DNA of 64,000 nucleotides from JACCQS01 sp963766765 (lineage in GTDB: Bacteria > Actinomycetota > Actinomycetes > Mycobacteriales > Geodermatophilaceae): contig CAVYBR010000014.1 in NCBI GenBank assembly GCA_963766765.1, positions 310,001 through 374,000 on the forward strand, read 5' to 3'. The translations under genes and the position numbers were made by a program. Below, piece after piece: positions 7,937 through 16,335 of this stretch. Every line of letters starts with the position of its first letter. Position 1 is the stretch's first letter. The notes beneath the pieces were generated by a model that made no database searches, had not been told where the DNA came from, and saw only the letters and a list, made by a program, of their open reading frames with translations.

Positions 7937-9088
7937 CTAGCGATCCCGCGCTGTCAGAGTCGTAGCCAATTGCTCCAGAACCTCCCGCGGTTCACCGGTC
8001 ACCGGACCGAGCTCCAGGGCCGTCAACGCAGCCTCCACCCGCTGGGAGATCAGGACCTCGACTTCAGCTAGCGCGCCGGAACCTTCGATGACCATCCTCA
8101 GCTGATCGACGTCCGGCCCGGACAGGTCAGCGCGACCGATCATCCGCTCGAACAACGCGCGGGCATTCGGGCTGGCCCGCTTCCGGGCGAGGATCACCAA
8201 CAGCGTCTGCTTGCCCTCCCGCAGGTCGTCGCCGGCCGGCTTGCCGGTCTGCAACGGATCACCGAACACGCCGAGAACGTCATCGCGGAGCTGAAACGCC
8301 TCGCCGAGGGCGAACCCGTACTCGGTGTAGGAGGTCAGCAGCGGCCCATCGGGGGAGTGCGGACCGGTGATCAGGGCACCGATGTGCAGAGGGCGCTGGA
8401 CCGTGTACGAGGCGGCCTTGTAGCGAGCCGTACGCCACGCCGCTGCCAACGCCTCCTCATCTGGTCGCCGGGCGTCGACCTGACCGCGAAGATCGAGGTA
8501 CTGACCGGCCATCACCTCGATGCGCATGGCGTCGTAGGCGGGCGCGACCCGCGACATTGCCTCGCTGTCGAGTCCGGCGGTGCGGATCATCTCCTGGGCC
8601 CAAGTGAGCGAGATGTCCCCGGCGATGATCGCCGCACCCTGGCCGAAGCCCGTGGCCGGCCCCGCCCAACCCCGCTCGGCATGCAGTTCCGCGAACCGCA
8701 CATGCACCGCCGGCTGGCCGCGGCGCGTGCTTGCCCGGTCCATCACGTCGTCGTGGATGAGCGCCCCGGCTTGCACCAGCTCGAGCGAAGCAGCTGCTCG
8801 GACGATCGCCTCGTCGTCGAGCTCGGTGGCCGGCTCCGGTTCATAGGAGATGGTTTCCCGCGCCCCCTGCCACCCCCAGTACGTGAATGCCGGCCGCAAC
8901 CGCTTTCCGCCCTGCAGCACGAGGTCGCAGATCGCGTCACCGACGCTGGTGAGGTCGGGATCGATCTCGGTGAGGGCGGCAAGCTTCCGGTCGAGGAAGG
9001 CGGCCAACTCGATCTCCACCCGTTCGCGCAGGGTGTGGCGATCCAGCAGGTCGACCGACATCGGGCTCGAGGATGGCGAAGGGGTCAC
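7937..9088 (-). CDS. Polyprenyl (all-trans) diphosphate synthase, IdsA type
   Basis: Isoprenoid chain-elongating enzyme of 383 residues that adds isopentenyl diphosphate to an allylic primer. The first aspartate-rich motif is IHDDVMD (Asp113, Asp114, Asp117), the second LRDDVLGVFGD; GGKRLRP supplies the diphosphate-binding basic residues. Position next to an Rv2175c homologue suggests orthology with mycobacterial IdsA2 (Rv2173). The GTG at 9088 is used; an ATG at 9061 would remove nine Ser/Pro-rich residues and is equally plausible. It is divergent from metF, which begins 70 bases away. Product chain length cannot be told. Confidence 0.9.
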   Translation of the reverse strand: MTPSPSSSPMSVDLLDRHTLRERVEIELAAFLDRKLAALTEIDPDLTSVGDAICDLVLQGGKRLRPAFTYWGWQGARETISYEPEPATELDDEAIVRAAASLELVQAGALIHDDVMDRASTRRGQPAVHVRFAELHAERGWAGPATGFGQGAAIIAGDISLTWAQEMIRTAGLDSEAMSRVAPAYDAMRIEVMAGQYLDLRGQVDARRPDEEALAAAWRTARYKAASYTVQRPLHIGALITGPHSPDGPLLTSYTEYGFALGEAFQLRDDVLGVFGDPLQTGKPAGDDLREGKQTLLVILARKRASPNARALFERMIGRADLSGPDVDQLRMVIEGSGALAEVEVLISQRVEAALTALELGPVTGEPREVLEQLATTLTARDR

Positions 9089-9158
9089 GACTAGGCAGTA
9101 TCGGCCACCGGAGCCCGGGATCCCACGGCCAATCGCGGCGACACCCTATTCTTAGCCC

Positions 9159-10045
9159 ATGGCCGGGACGGTTCGCGATCAGCTGGCCTCCGGCGTCCCT
9201 ACGTTCTCCTTCGAGTTCTTCCCGCCCAAAGATGAGGCTTCCGAGGCGGTGTTGTGGCGGACCTTGCGCGACCTGGAGCGACTGCGCCCGTCGTTCGTGT
9301 CCGTCACCTATGGGGCGGGTGGCAGTACTCGCGAAGGCACGGTTCGGGTGACGGAGCGCATCGCGACGCAGACCACGATGCTGCCGATGGCCCATTTGAC
9401 GGCCGTCAATCACAGCGTCGCCGAGCTACGCCACATCATCGGCCGGTTCGCTGCCGTCGGGGTGCGCAACATCCTCGCGATCCGAGGCGACCCGCCCGGT
9501 GACCCCACGGCTGAGTGGATCAAGCATCCGCAAGGCATCGAGTACGCCGACGAGCTGGTCACCCTCGTGCGTCGCTCCGGCGATTTCTGCGTCGGCGTGG
9601 CCGCGTTCCCGTACAAGCACCCACGTTCGCCTGACATCGAAAGCGACGCCCAGTTCTTCGTCCGAAAGGTGCAGGCGGGAGCGGACTTCGCGGTGACCCA
9701 GATGTTCTTCGACGCCGAGGACTACCTACGGTTGCGCGATCGCGTGACATCCCTTGGCTGCGACGTCCCGATCATTCCCGGCATCATGCCGGTCACCTCG
9801 ATGAACACGATCGAACTCGCCCCGAAGTTGTCCGGTGCGCCCTTCCCCGCGGCGCTTGCCGCGACCTTCGACGGAATCGCCGAGGACAAGGAAGCCGTGC
9901 GGGCTCGGGGATCGAGCAGGCGAGCCTCCTGTGTCAGCGACTGCTCGACGAGGGCGCTCCGGGGATCCACTTCATCACCCTGAACCGATCAACGGCGACG
10001 CGCGAGATCTGGGCGAACCTGCGCGAGACGTCACCCGTCGCCTGA
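9159..10045 (+). CDS. metF: Methylenetetrahydrofolate reductase, with an apparent frameshift near 9907
   Basis: Flavoprotein reducing 5,10-methylene-THF to 5-methyl-THF for methionine synthesis. The frame from 9159 shows FSFEFFPPKDEAS, FVSVTYGAGGSTREG, ILAIRGDPPGD and FAVTQMFFDAEDY, as in MetF. After codon 249 the frame drifts into unrelated Arg/Ser-rich residues and stops at 9983. The next frame continues the family C-terminus (IEQASLLCQRLLDEG, then GIHFITLNRSTATREIW) to a TGA at 10043. One extra G in the run 9907-9910 would restore a 295-residue protein, the normal length. Either a real mutation or a homopolymer sequencing error. Confidence 0.88.
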
Positions 10046-10050
10046 GTCGC

Positions 10051-10455
10051 TCACGTCACGAGGCGGCGGTGCAGCTCCTCGGTCAGGGTGTGGATCTCTC
10101 TGGTCAACTGGGTGTTGGTCTTGAGCTCGAGCTCTTGTTCCACGAAATCGTGATCGGCCTTCGCCTGCTGGAAGGACGACTGACGGTTCTGTCCGATCAT
10201 GACGAACGTCGAAAGGAAAATCGCTTCCAACGAGACGACAAGGGTGAGCGTCGGCCATGGTTTCGCCTCGATGAACAGCATCCACACAGCGAAGACCGCA
10301 ACGTGGACGTACACGAAGGGCATGGATCCCGCGAAAGCCGTGATCGCGTCGGCGATCCGTAACTGCAGGCGGGCCGCGCGCGTTGCCTGATGGGCCACGA
10401 CTACCGGGTGGTGCACCTGAGCCTGAGCCGTTTCGGTCATGGGGTCCATTTCCAT
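10051..10455 (-). CDS. DUF1003 family membrane protein
   Basis: A 134-residue protein with two membrane helices (FVYVHVAVFAVWMLF and LVVSLEAIFLSTFVMIGQNR) and a C-terminal helical region rich in charged residues (HDFVEQELELKTNTQLTREI). The arrangement IADAITAFAGSMPF before the first helix and SLEAIFLSTFVM in the second is typical of DUF1003. The start overlaps the end of the upstream flavin-reductase gene by 19 bases; an ATG six codons in is an alternative. It ends five bases from the convergent metF stop. Function of the family is unknown. Confidence 0.85.
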   Translation of the reverse strand: MEMDPMTETAQAQVHHPVVVAHQATRAARLQLRIADAITAFAGSMPFVYVHVAVFAVWMLFIEAKPWPTLTLVVSLEAIFLSTFVMIGQNRQSSFQQAKADHDFVEQELELKTNTQLTREIHTLTEELHRRLVT

Positions 10456-11048
10456 TTCTCGAACGGGATGCGGCGGATCGCGCGAACCTCACCGACCTCT
10501 GCCCACTGGTCTGCGCCGAGTCTTGAGAGTGGTGCCATCAGATCGACGGCTGGGCGGCCGTCACGCAGCGCTGCCTCGCTCACCACGATGAGTTTCACGC
10601 GACCGAAGACGACGGTGGAGTCACCCATGCGCAGCGTGCTGTGCAGTTCACACTCGATGGCGGCGGGGGAGTCTGCCACGCGGTACGGGGCGACGGTCTC
10701 GGCGGGCTCCAGCGCTATGCCGACCTCCTCGAACTCGCTGTGGCTGTTCGGGAAGTCCGTGGCCGTCGCGTTGATCTGCTCGAACAGCGGCTCGGGCGCC
10801 ATATTGATGACGAATTCCTTGGTCTCCTCGATGTTACGCAGCGAGTCCTTGCGCCCCACAGAGGTGAACTGGACGATCGGTGGAGTCACACAGGCGACGG
10901 TGTAGAAGGAATGTGGCGCCAGGTTGTCGACCCCGGCGGCCGAACGGGTCGAGACCCACGCGATCGGGCGCGGAACGACGATTGCGGTGAGGAGATAGTA
11001 GATGGGCGGCTGGCCGTCCGGTTCGAACCGCACCCGAGGAGAGGTCAC
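10437..11048 (-). CDS. Flavin reductase family protein (FMN-binding split barrel)
   Basis: The 203-residue product has YYLLTAIVVPRPIAWVSTR near the N-terminus, NLAPHSFYTVACVTPPIV and RNIEETKEFVINM, the signature of the flavin-reductase-like split-barrel family (DIM6/NTAB type). Such proteins reduce free FMN or supply reduced flavin to a partner monooxygenase; no partner gene is adjacent. The GTG start forms a GTGA overlap with the stop of the acetyltransferase gene upstream, so the two are probably coupled. Confidence 0.85.
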   Translation of the reverse strand: MTSPRVRFEPDGQPPIYYLLTAIVVPRPIAWVSTRSAAGVDNLAPHSFYTVACVTPPIVQFTSVGRKDSLRNIEETKEFVINMAPEPLFEQINATATDFPNSHSEFEEVGIALEPAETVAPYRVADSPAAIECELHSTLRMGDSTVVFGRVKLIVVSEAALRDGRPAVDLMAPLSRLGADQWAEVGEVRAIRRIPFEKWKWTP

Positions 11049-11590
11049 CGGGTGAGGGTCAGGCCCAGGATGGCAAACGGCCGTCCGTCACCCGGAAAGT
11101 AGTGCCTGCGAAGGAGATCGACGAAGCCTTCCGAGCGATACAGCCGGAACGCACGCGTGTCGCTGTCCGGCGTGGAGAGCACGACCTGACGCTGCGAGAC
11201 CTCGGCCAGCAGCCCGCGCAGCAGCGTGCGCCCGATCCCCGCCCCCTGATGAGCGGGGCGTACGTGGAACTCGCACAGCTCAAAGGAGTCTCGCAGCCAG
11301 TGGCGCGACCGTGACCGACCGAGGGCATCGGTGACTTGGTCGTGCCACCACTGTCCGGGGCGAGTCGTGTAGCCGTACCCGAATCCGATCAGCACTGCCT
11401 GGGGATCGAAGGCGCCGACGGCCTCGAATCCCATCCGCGTCGTGTGGGCCGCAGCGTGGCCGTACCGTGCTTCCACGACCGACGGTGGATAGCGCATCGC
11501 CTCGCCGTAGATCTCCAGCGCTTCGCGCAGGTGATCCCGCATCCAGTCGGCGTCGAGACGCTGCACCCGCGCCGGTTGCAACTGGGTCAT
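11045..11590 (-). CDS. GNAT family N-acetyltransferase
   Basis: From the ATG at 11590 the product has 181 residues. The acetyl-CoA binding motif A is visible as ELCEFHVRPAHQGAGIGRTL (R/QxxGxG/A type), followed by VVLSTPDSDTRAFRLYRSEG, the usual motif B. The target molecule cannot be predicted. A longer open frame reaches 11812, but those residues are Arg-rich and overlap the terminator of the next gene, so the shorter start is preferred. Four-base overlap with the flavin-reductase gene downstream. Confidence 0.87.
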   Translation of the reverse strand: MTQLQPARVQRLDADWMRDHLREALEIYGEAMRYPPSVVEARYGHAAAHTTRMGFEAVGAFDPQAVLIGFGYGYTTRPGQWWHDQVTDALGRSRSRHWLRDSFELCEFHVRPAHQGAGIGRTLLRGLLAEVSQRQVVLSTPDSDTRAFRLYRSEGFVDLLRRHYFPGDGRPFAILGLTLTR

Positions 11591-11783
11591 CGGGAGATCT
11601 GCCTTGGCTGGTCGGCGGGGGGCTTCACGCGACGAGCGTAGCCACCGTTCGTCGTGCCGGGCCTGCCCTGGGCTGTCGATTTGGCATGGTAGGAGCACTC
11701 GAACTCGTCGGCACCGATCCTGAGCGGCGTTTCCTCGAACGCCAACTTGCCACGCTGGCCGATCGGGCGCCGTGAGCGACGCA

Positions 11784-11820
11784 GGCGCGGTGCGCTCCCC
11801 GTGGGGGAGCACACCGCGCC
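11784..11820 (-). terminator. Strong stem-loop after the secreted-protein gene
   Basis: Arms 11784-11800 and 11804-11820 pair over 17 positions with one mismatch around a 3-base loop. It starts 14 bases beyond the stop of the minus-strand gene at 11835. There is no U-run, as is common for actinobacterial terminators. Confidence 0.75.
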
Positions 11821-11834
11821 AATGACGGTGCTGA

Positions 11835-12236
11835 CTATGGGTGGGTTACCTGGCCGATGCAGGTCTCGCCGGTCCGGGAGTTCGTGGCCCGGGCGAGGAT
11901 CTGGTCCGGGCCGGCCTGGTTGCGGGCGTGCCGGTTGACTTCGAACGAGCCACTCGGTGCGCGGGTCGTGCGATTGCCCTGGAAGATCTTGACGCCGTTG
12001 TCGGTGATGCTGACCTGCCAGCGCTGTCCGTTGACGTTGCTGTCGACCTCGAACTCGATCTCGAGTCCGCCGTCGCGCGGCTTCGCCTGAATGGTCCAGT
12101 CGCTGGACCCGCTGCAGGAGCCTGCTGCGGTCACGCCGTCTCCGCCGCCGCTGGCCGCCGCCGGTCCGGCGACCGCGATGCTCGCGAACACAGCGAGGGC
12201 GATCGTCGTCAAGCTGGTCTTGATGGTGTTGCGCAT
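11835..12236 (-). CDS. Small secreted protein of unknown function
   Basis: A 133-residue protein with a clear Sec signal peptide (basic MRNTIK, hydrophobic TTIALAVFASIAVA, cleavage likely after Ala28 in GPAAAS). The mature part has one cysteine near each end (GSCSGSSDW and GETCIGQ), which could form a disulfide, and alternating beta-like segments. It has an SD-like GGAAGGA nine bases before the ATG. The family was not recognised. It has its own terminator and is divergent from the ArsR/MFS operon. Confidence 0.75.
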   Translation of the reverse strand: MRNTIKTSLTTIALAVFASIAVAGPAAASGGGDGVTAAGSCSGSSDWTIQAKPRDGGLEIEFEVDSNVNGQRWQVSITDNGVKIFQGNRTTRAPSGSFEVNRHARNQAGPDQILARATNSRTGETCIGQVTHP

Positions 12237-12317
12237 GGGTGGTCCTTCCGTTGGGGCGACGATCGCCCGCTGATGTGGTGGTTGAACTCTCAGCGATCAC
12301 CGGTAGGAGCCTCCAGT

Positions 12318-12329
12318 GGACCTAGGTCC
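12318..12329. promoter_or_regulatory. 12-bp palindrome GGACCTAGGTCC between divergent genes
   Basis: Perfect palindrome located between the secreted-protein gene and the ArsR-like regulator promoter. A regulator site is possible; nothing else supports it. Confidence 0.35.
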
Positions 12330-12359
12330 TAGTACGCCGACGCCTGGCCCCGCCGAAAG

Positions 12360-12419
12360 TGTGAAGTATTTACTTGACAGTTGCTCAAGACGGCATATTG
12401 TGAAGCCGACACTTCACAA
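12360..12419 (+). promoter_or_regulatory. Promoter and operator of the ArsR/MFS operon
   Basis: A -35 box TTGACA (12374-12379) and a -10 box TATTGT (12396-12401) are separated by 16 bases. An inverted repeat TTGTGAAG-N6-CTTCACAA (12398-12419) covers the -10 and the predicted start of transcription, and a further half-site TGTGAAGT lies at 12360-12367 on the other side of the -35. This layout fits autorepression by the regulator encoded immediately downstream. Confidence 0.7.
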
Positions 12420-12432
12420 AATGGAGGAGCCG

Positions 12433-13038
12433 GTGAGCAAGAAGCGCACGGACACGTTGCCGCAGCGAATGGTGGTCGGCAACGAAGCGCTAGCGGCACT
12501 GGCGGTGCCGGTCCGGCTCACGATCCTCAATCATCTGCTCGCGGCCGGTCCGCGGACCGCCAGTCAATGCGCGGCGGTCACAGGGGAAACCGCGTCGAAC
12601 TGTTCGTGGCATCTGCGCGCACTGGCCAAGGTCGGGCTGGTCGAGCCCGCCGCGGACTCGGGCACCGACGGTCGGGCCAAGCCCTGGCAGGCCGCAGCTG
12701 TCGGCTTCAGTTTCGCCGGTGACGACGGTCCGGCCGGCCGGGTTGCCCAGCGCGTCCTGGAGGCTGCCTCGGATGCGCATGACGGGGAGTTGTACCGGCG
12801 CTTCTCGGCGCGCCGGGACCTGCTTCCCGAGGAGTGGGCCGAAGCCGCGGGATCTCACCAGTACTCCCTGAACCTCACCCCTGGCGAATTGATCGACCTG
12901 GTGGCCTCGGTTGACGCGCTGATCCGGCCCTACGTCCGCCCGATCCGGCAGGACGCCCCCGAGGGGAGCCAGGTCGTGCAGCTGTCGATGCGTGCCTTCC
13001 TGAACCCCGATGTGTTCGAAGAGGAGCCACCAGCATGA
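12433..13038 (+). CDS. ArsR-like helix-turn-helix regulator
   Basis: The 201-residue protein has a winged helix (LAVPVRLTILNHLLAAGPRT, then CAAVTGETASNCSWHLRALA) of the ArsR type near the N-terminus and a longer C-terminal helical domain. No metal-binding cysteine cluster of the classic ArsR/SmtB kind is evident, so the signal is probably a small molecule, perhaps a drug. The GTG at 12433 follows GGAGGAG at ideal distance; the ATG at 12421 would lie inside that ribosome site. The stop overlaps the exporter gene (ATGA), and an operator-like inverted repeat lies in the promoter. Confidence 0.87.
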   Translation: MSKKRTDTLPQRMVVGNEALAALAVPVRLTILNHLLAAGPRTASQCAAVTGETASNCSWHLRALAKVGLVEPAADSGTDGRAKPWQAAAVGFSFAGDDGPAGRVAQRVLEAASDAHDGELYRRFSARRDLLPEEWAEAAGSHQYSLNLTPGELIDLVASVDALIRPYVRPIRQDAPEGSQVVQLSMRAFLNPDVFEEEPPA

Positions 13039-14321
13039 ACATGCTTGGGGTGTTGCGTCGGCCTCGGCTGGGTCGCCTGACCGTCGCCGGGATGCTCTCT
13101 GAGATCGGCGACTGGCTGCTGATGATCGCGTTGCCGCTGTTCGTTCTCGAATTGACCGGGTCGACGTTGGTCACCGCCACCGTGTTCGCGTTGGAATTGG
13201 TGCCAACAGTGCTGTTCGGTCCGATTGCCGGTGTGCTGGTCGACCGGTACGAGCGGTGGGCATTGATGTCGGTGGTCGCTGCCGTACAGGCCGTCTGTCT
13301 TCTGCCGCTGTTCGCCGTCGACTCTGCCGACGACCTGTGGATCGTCTACGTCGTCGTAGTCGTGGAGTCAACCCTCGGGACGATCATCGAGCCGGCCCGC
13401 AACGCCGCTGCGACGGTGCTCGTTCCGGCCGAGGACTTGATGGCCATGAACGGACTCCTCGGTACGACATCCAGCATCGCCCGGCTCGTGGGCGGCCCGT
13501 TGGGCGGGTTGATCTTCGGGCTCACCGGGTTGACCGGGGTGATCGTGGCTGACGCAGCCACGTTCGTCGTCGCCGCGCTCCTCCTCGTCCCATGGCGGAT
13601 CCGGCAGTCACCGCTGGCCCCGGGCGACGAGATTCCAACTGCGGCAGGCGTGTCGGTGGGCGTCCTGCGGGGCTGGCACGAGGGCCTCAGGTTCGTCGCT
13701 CGATCGCCCATGTTGCGTCGACTCATGGGCGTCGTCGGCTGCATGGCGTTGGCCCAGGGAGCTTTCGTGGTGCTCTTCGTCCTGTTCGTGATCCGGGACC
13801 TCGGTGGCAGTCCCTCCGACGTGGGCATCCTGCGGGGCGTGCAGGCGATCGGTGCCATTGCTGCCGGAGGAGTCCTGGGCCTGCTCATCCGCCGACTGAC
13901 GGCCACCCGGCTGCTGGCCGTCGGGCTGGCGGCCTTCGGAGTGCTGTCCCTCCTGACCTGGAACCTGCCTGCGCTCACCACCGCCTTCGGCCTGTACGTC
14001 GGGTTGTTCATCGCGGTCGGATTCCCGGGTCTTGCGTCGATGACGGGTCTGATGACGCTGCTGCAGACCCACTCCGAGGACAGCAATCGCGGCCGGGTCC
14101 TGAGCACCTTCTTCGCGGTGTACGGCGGGGTGCAAGCCCTGGGCATGCTGCTCGCAGGGACGGTCGGAACGGGAGTCGGGCTCACGGTCACCCTGCAGGT
14201 GCAGGGCGCGCTCTACCTCGTCGCGGCCCTGTTAGCCCTGCGTCTGAGTCGGGCGAGCACTCCCCCTCAGTCGCCGACCTCGGCCGCGGTCCCTGAAGTG
14301 ATCCGGAGCAGTTCGGCATAG
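13035..14321 (+). CDS. Major facilitator superfamily exporter
   Basis: A 428-residue protein with about twelve hydrophobic helices. The N-terminal part (LTVAGMLSEIGDWLLMIALP) and the loop GVLVDRYERWALM carry the MFS loop 2-3 pattern of the MefA/drug-efflux (MFS_3) subgroup. Coupling to an ArsR-like regulator by ATGA overlap suggests an inducible efflux system; the substrate is unknown. The last 55 bases overlap the convergent deacylase gene. An ATG two codons later is an alternative start. Confidence 0.9.
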   Translation: MNMLGVLRRPRLGRLTVAGMLSEIGDWLLMIALPLFVLELTGSTLVTATVFALELVPTVLFGPIAGVLVDRYERWALMSVVAAVQAVCLLPLFAVDSADDLWIVYVVVVVESTLGTIIEPARNAAATVLVPAEDLMAMNGLLGTTSSIARLVGGPLGGLIFGLTGLTGVIVADAATFVVAALLLVPWRIRQSPLAPGDEIPTAAGVSVGVLRGWHEGLRFVARSPMLRRLMGVVGCMALAQGAFVVLFVLFVIRDLGGSPSDVGILRGVQAIGAIAAGGVLGLLIRRLTATRLLAVGLAAFGVLSLLTWNLPALTTAFGLYVGLFIAVGFPGLASMTGLMTLLQTHSEDSNRGRVLSTFFAVYGGVQALGMLLAGTVGTGVGLTVTLQVQGALYLVAALLALRLSRASTPPQSPTSAAVPEVIRSSSA

Positions 14322-14770
14322 GTAGTCGGGAACACCGTTGAGGGATGGCCGGCCGCGGCCCAGACCTCGTCGTAGCGAGCCAGTTCGATGTCCACGAGCG
14401 TGCCGATCGGCTCCGGGTGGCCCACCGGCGCAACTCCGCCGATCGCTTGACCGGTATGGGTACGCACGAACTCAGGATCCGCGCGCCGTACGGCCGCTAC
14501 GCCGAGCAAGGTTGCGACCTTGGCGGTGTTGACCCGATGGCCCCCGCTGGTCATCACCAGGAGCGGCTGACCGTCCGCGTCGAAGATGAGGCTGTTCGCG
14601 ATCGCACCCACCTCAATGCCGAGTTGCTCGGCGGCCAGTGCTGCGGTGTGTGCCTTCTCCGGAAGGATGCGCACTTCGCCACTGACTCCGACTGCACGTA
14701 GCCGGGCGGTGACCGACTCGACCCTAGGATTCACCCGGCCAGTATCGGCGAATCCGATTTCCTCCGACAT
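14267..14770 (-). CDS. YbaK/EbsC-type aminoacyl-tRNA deacylase
   Basis: The 167-residue protein matches the YbaK/ProX fold: HTAALAAEQLGIEVGAIANS, then LVMTSGGHRVNTAKVATLLG with the family lysine, and GQAIGGVAPVGHP. Members hydrolyse mischarged tRNAs, for example Cys-tRNA(Pro) or Ala-tRNA(Pro). Its ATG (14770-14768) abuts the divergent AIM24-family gene, and its 3' end overlaps the MFS gene by 55 bases on the opposite strand. Exact tRNA specificity cannot be told. Confidence 0.88.
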   Translation of the reverse strand: MSEEIGFADTGRVNPRVESVTARLRAVGVSGEVRILPEKAHTAALAAEQLGIEVGAIANSLIFDADGQPLLVMTSGGHRVNTAKVATLLGVAAVRRADPEFVRTHTGQAIGGVAPVGHPEPIGTLVDIELARYDEVWAAAGHPSTVFPTTYAELLRITSGTAAEVGD

Positions 14771-14807
14771 GGTCCTCGATCCGAACTACGAGAAACGGCG
14801 GCGCTCC

Positions 14808-15491
14808 ATGCAGGTAGCCATCAGGCACAACCCCAGCTTCGCGGTGGCGAGGATCTCCCTTGCACCAGGTGAACCCGTGCAGGCCGAGTCCGGCGCGATG
14901 GCCGGGATGTCGCCGGACATGACCGTCCAAGCAAAGATGCAGGGTGGGCTGATGAAGTCACTGGCCCGCGGCGCGTTGGGTGGGGAGTCCCTGTTCGTCA
15001 CCACGTACACGGCCGGGCAGTACGGCGGGTGGGTTGACGTGGCGCCGACCCTGCCCGGCGACATCGTGGCGTTGCCGGCGTCGCCTGAACGGGCCTGGAA
15101 CCTGTCCAAGGGCAGCTGGTTGGCCAATGAATGGAGCGTGACGACCGATACCAAGTGGGGCGGCTTCGGCAATTTGGTCGGTGGTGAAGGTGGCTTCCTG
15201 ATGCGAGCCACCGGTCAGGGCCAGCTACTGGCTGCCTGCTTCGGCGCACTGGACGTCCATCGGCTCGGTCCGGGTGAGCGGGTGGTGTTGGACAGTGGGC
15301 ATCTGGTCGCCTACAGCGACGGCATCGGCGTGACCACGCGTCGGCTGGGATCGACGATGACCGCGCTCAAGAGCGGGGAGGGCCTGGTCTTCGAGTTCAC
15401 CGGACCCGGTGAGGTGTTGGGCCAGAGCCGAAACCCGAGCGCGTTCATCGCCTACCTTGCGGCCGCCGGGCTCGGCGCGCAGCGCGCGTGA
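14808..15491 (+). CDS. AIM24 / TIGR00266 family protein
   Basis: The 227-residue product starts MQVAIRHNPSFAVARISLAP and shows the family pattern VQAESGAMAGMSPDM, GESLFVTTYTAGQYGGWVDV and GPGEVLGQSRNPSAF, a beta-rich fold named after mitochondrial AIM24. Molecular role is unknown. ATG 14808 is chosen because the family usually begins at this point; an in-frame ATG at 14769 would overlap the start codon of the divergent deacylase gene. Confidence 0.87.
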   Translation: MQVAIRHNPSFAVARISLAPGEPVQAESGAMAGMSPDMTVQAKMQGGLMKSLARGALGGESLFVTTYTAGQYGGWVDVAPTLPGDIVALPASPERAWNLSKGSWLANEWSVTTDTKWGGFGNLVGGEGGFLMRATGQGQLLAACFGALDVHRLGPGERVVLDSGHLVAYSDGIGVTTRRLGSTMTALKSGEGLVFEFTGPGEVLGQSRNPSAFIAYLAAAGLGAQRA

Positions 15492-15498
15492 GCCGACG

Positions 15499-15810
15499 CT
15501 AGGACGTTTCCTCGGCGGGTACCTCGATCTGGACCGCCTGCCGGGTGACGAGCATCGGGACGACGAACTCCTTGAGGATCCGAAGGTGTTCGGGATTGTC
15601 CAAGTAGGCGAGCAGTGCCTCTGGGCTCTCGACGACGGCGACCACCGCAAAATGGGCGTTGCCGTCGCGGAGCCCGAGATCTGGGCCGAAGTTGTAGGAC
15701 AGTAGTTCGGGGATCTGCTCGGGCAGTGACGTGAGGGCCTCGATCACCGCGACGACATCGTCATTGGTTGCGTCGGGGCGCCAGGTGAAGGTCACCACAT
15801 GCATGATCAC
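15499..15810 (-). CDS. Dabb (stress-responsive A/B barrel) domain protein
   Basis: A 103-residue single-domain protein beginning MIMHVVTFTWRPDATND, the standard N-terminus of the dimeric alpha/beta-barrel Dabb family, with FGPDLGLRDGNAHFAVVAVV in the middle. Function in bacteria is mostly unknown. The GTG at 15810 gives the usual M-I-x-H start; ATG 15804 is an alternative. The SOS box at 15889 lies 79 bases upstream and could affect this gene as well as the operon on the other strand. Confidence 0.82.
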   Translation of the reverse strand: MIMHVVTFTWRPDATNDDVVAVIEALTSLPEQIPELLSYNFGPDLGLRDGNAHFAVVAVVESPEALLAYLDNPEHLRILKEFVVPMLVTRQAVQIEVPAEETS

Positions 15811-15888
15811 GGCCGCCAGCCTACTGATCGGCCGGCGCAGCAGTTGTGGGTTGACTCCCGGCGGCTGAGGTTGTTCACTGATGGCAGG

Positions 15889-15910
15889 CATTCGAACATA
15901 TGTTCGAATG
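15889..15910. promoter_or_regulatory. LexA SOS box of the dnaE2 operon
   Basis: A 22-bp perfect palindrome whose core TCGAACATATGTTCGA (15892-15907) matches the mycobacterial LexA box TCGAAC-N4-GTTCGA exactly. It lies 111 bases before the first gene of the DUF6504 / SAV_6107 / dnaE2 operon, a known LexA-regulated type of target. Confidence 0.93.
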
Positions 15911-16020
15911 ATCGAGGCACCGCACGTTGGGTGCCCAACCACTGTGCCGGAGCCGATGCCCTCGACCCGTGTCGGCTCCGGTCGGTGGTTGCCGAGTGAG
16001 TGTGCAGGAGGTCGGTGCCA

Positions 16021-16335
16021 ATGAGCCGTCTGCCTGAGGCCGGTCGGGGCGAACCGATCGAGGTGAATGCGGACACTCGGACGCATTCGCGTGCGGCGCC
16101 GCAGGATTTCTGGTGGCGCGGGCAGCAGTACGAAGTGGCTTTCGTCCTCGATCACTGGGTGGAATCAGGTCCCTGGTGGCTGCGGTTCCGCGGCGGCGAG
16201 GCGATTGTGCAACAGCACTGGTGGCGGGTGGAGACTCGTCCCGGCTCTGGTGCAAGTGGTGGTCCGGGCGGGGTCTTTGACCTGTGCTGGGACGAGGCGG
16301 CCAACCGGTGGGTGCTGGCCCGTGTCCATGACTGA
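16021..16335 (+). CDS. DUF6504 family protein, first gene of the SOS-controlled dnaE2 operon
   Basis: A 104-residue protein with a Trp-rich core (PQDFWWRGQQYEVAFVLDHW, then WRVETRPG and FDLCWDEAANRWVLARVHD), the pattern of DUF6504 proteins found with actinobacterial translesion polymerases. The core resembles a C-terminal add-on seen near ImuB. Its ATG at 16021 follows GAGGTCGG. The stop overlaps the next gene. The SOS box upstream implies DNA-damage induction. Its biochemical role is not known. Confidence 0.8.
   Translation: MSRLPEAGRGEPIEVNADTRTHSRAAPQDFWWRGQQYEVAFVLDHWVESGPWWLRFRGGEAIVQQHWWRVETRPGSGASGGPGGVFDLCWDEAANRWVLARVHD

Noticed and set aside
11591..11812. Longer acetyltransferase start at 11812
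   Set aside because: The added residues are Arg-rich and would be translated through the terminator hairpin; the GNAT fold begins after 11590.
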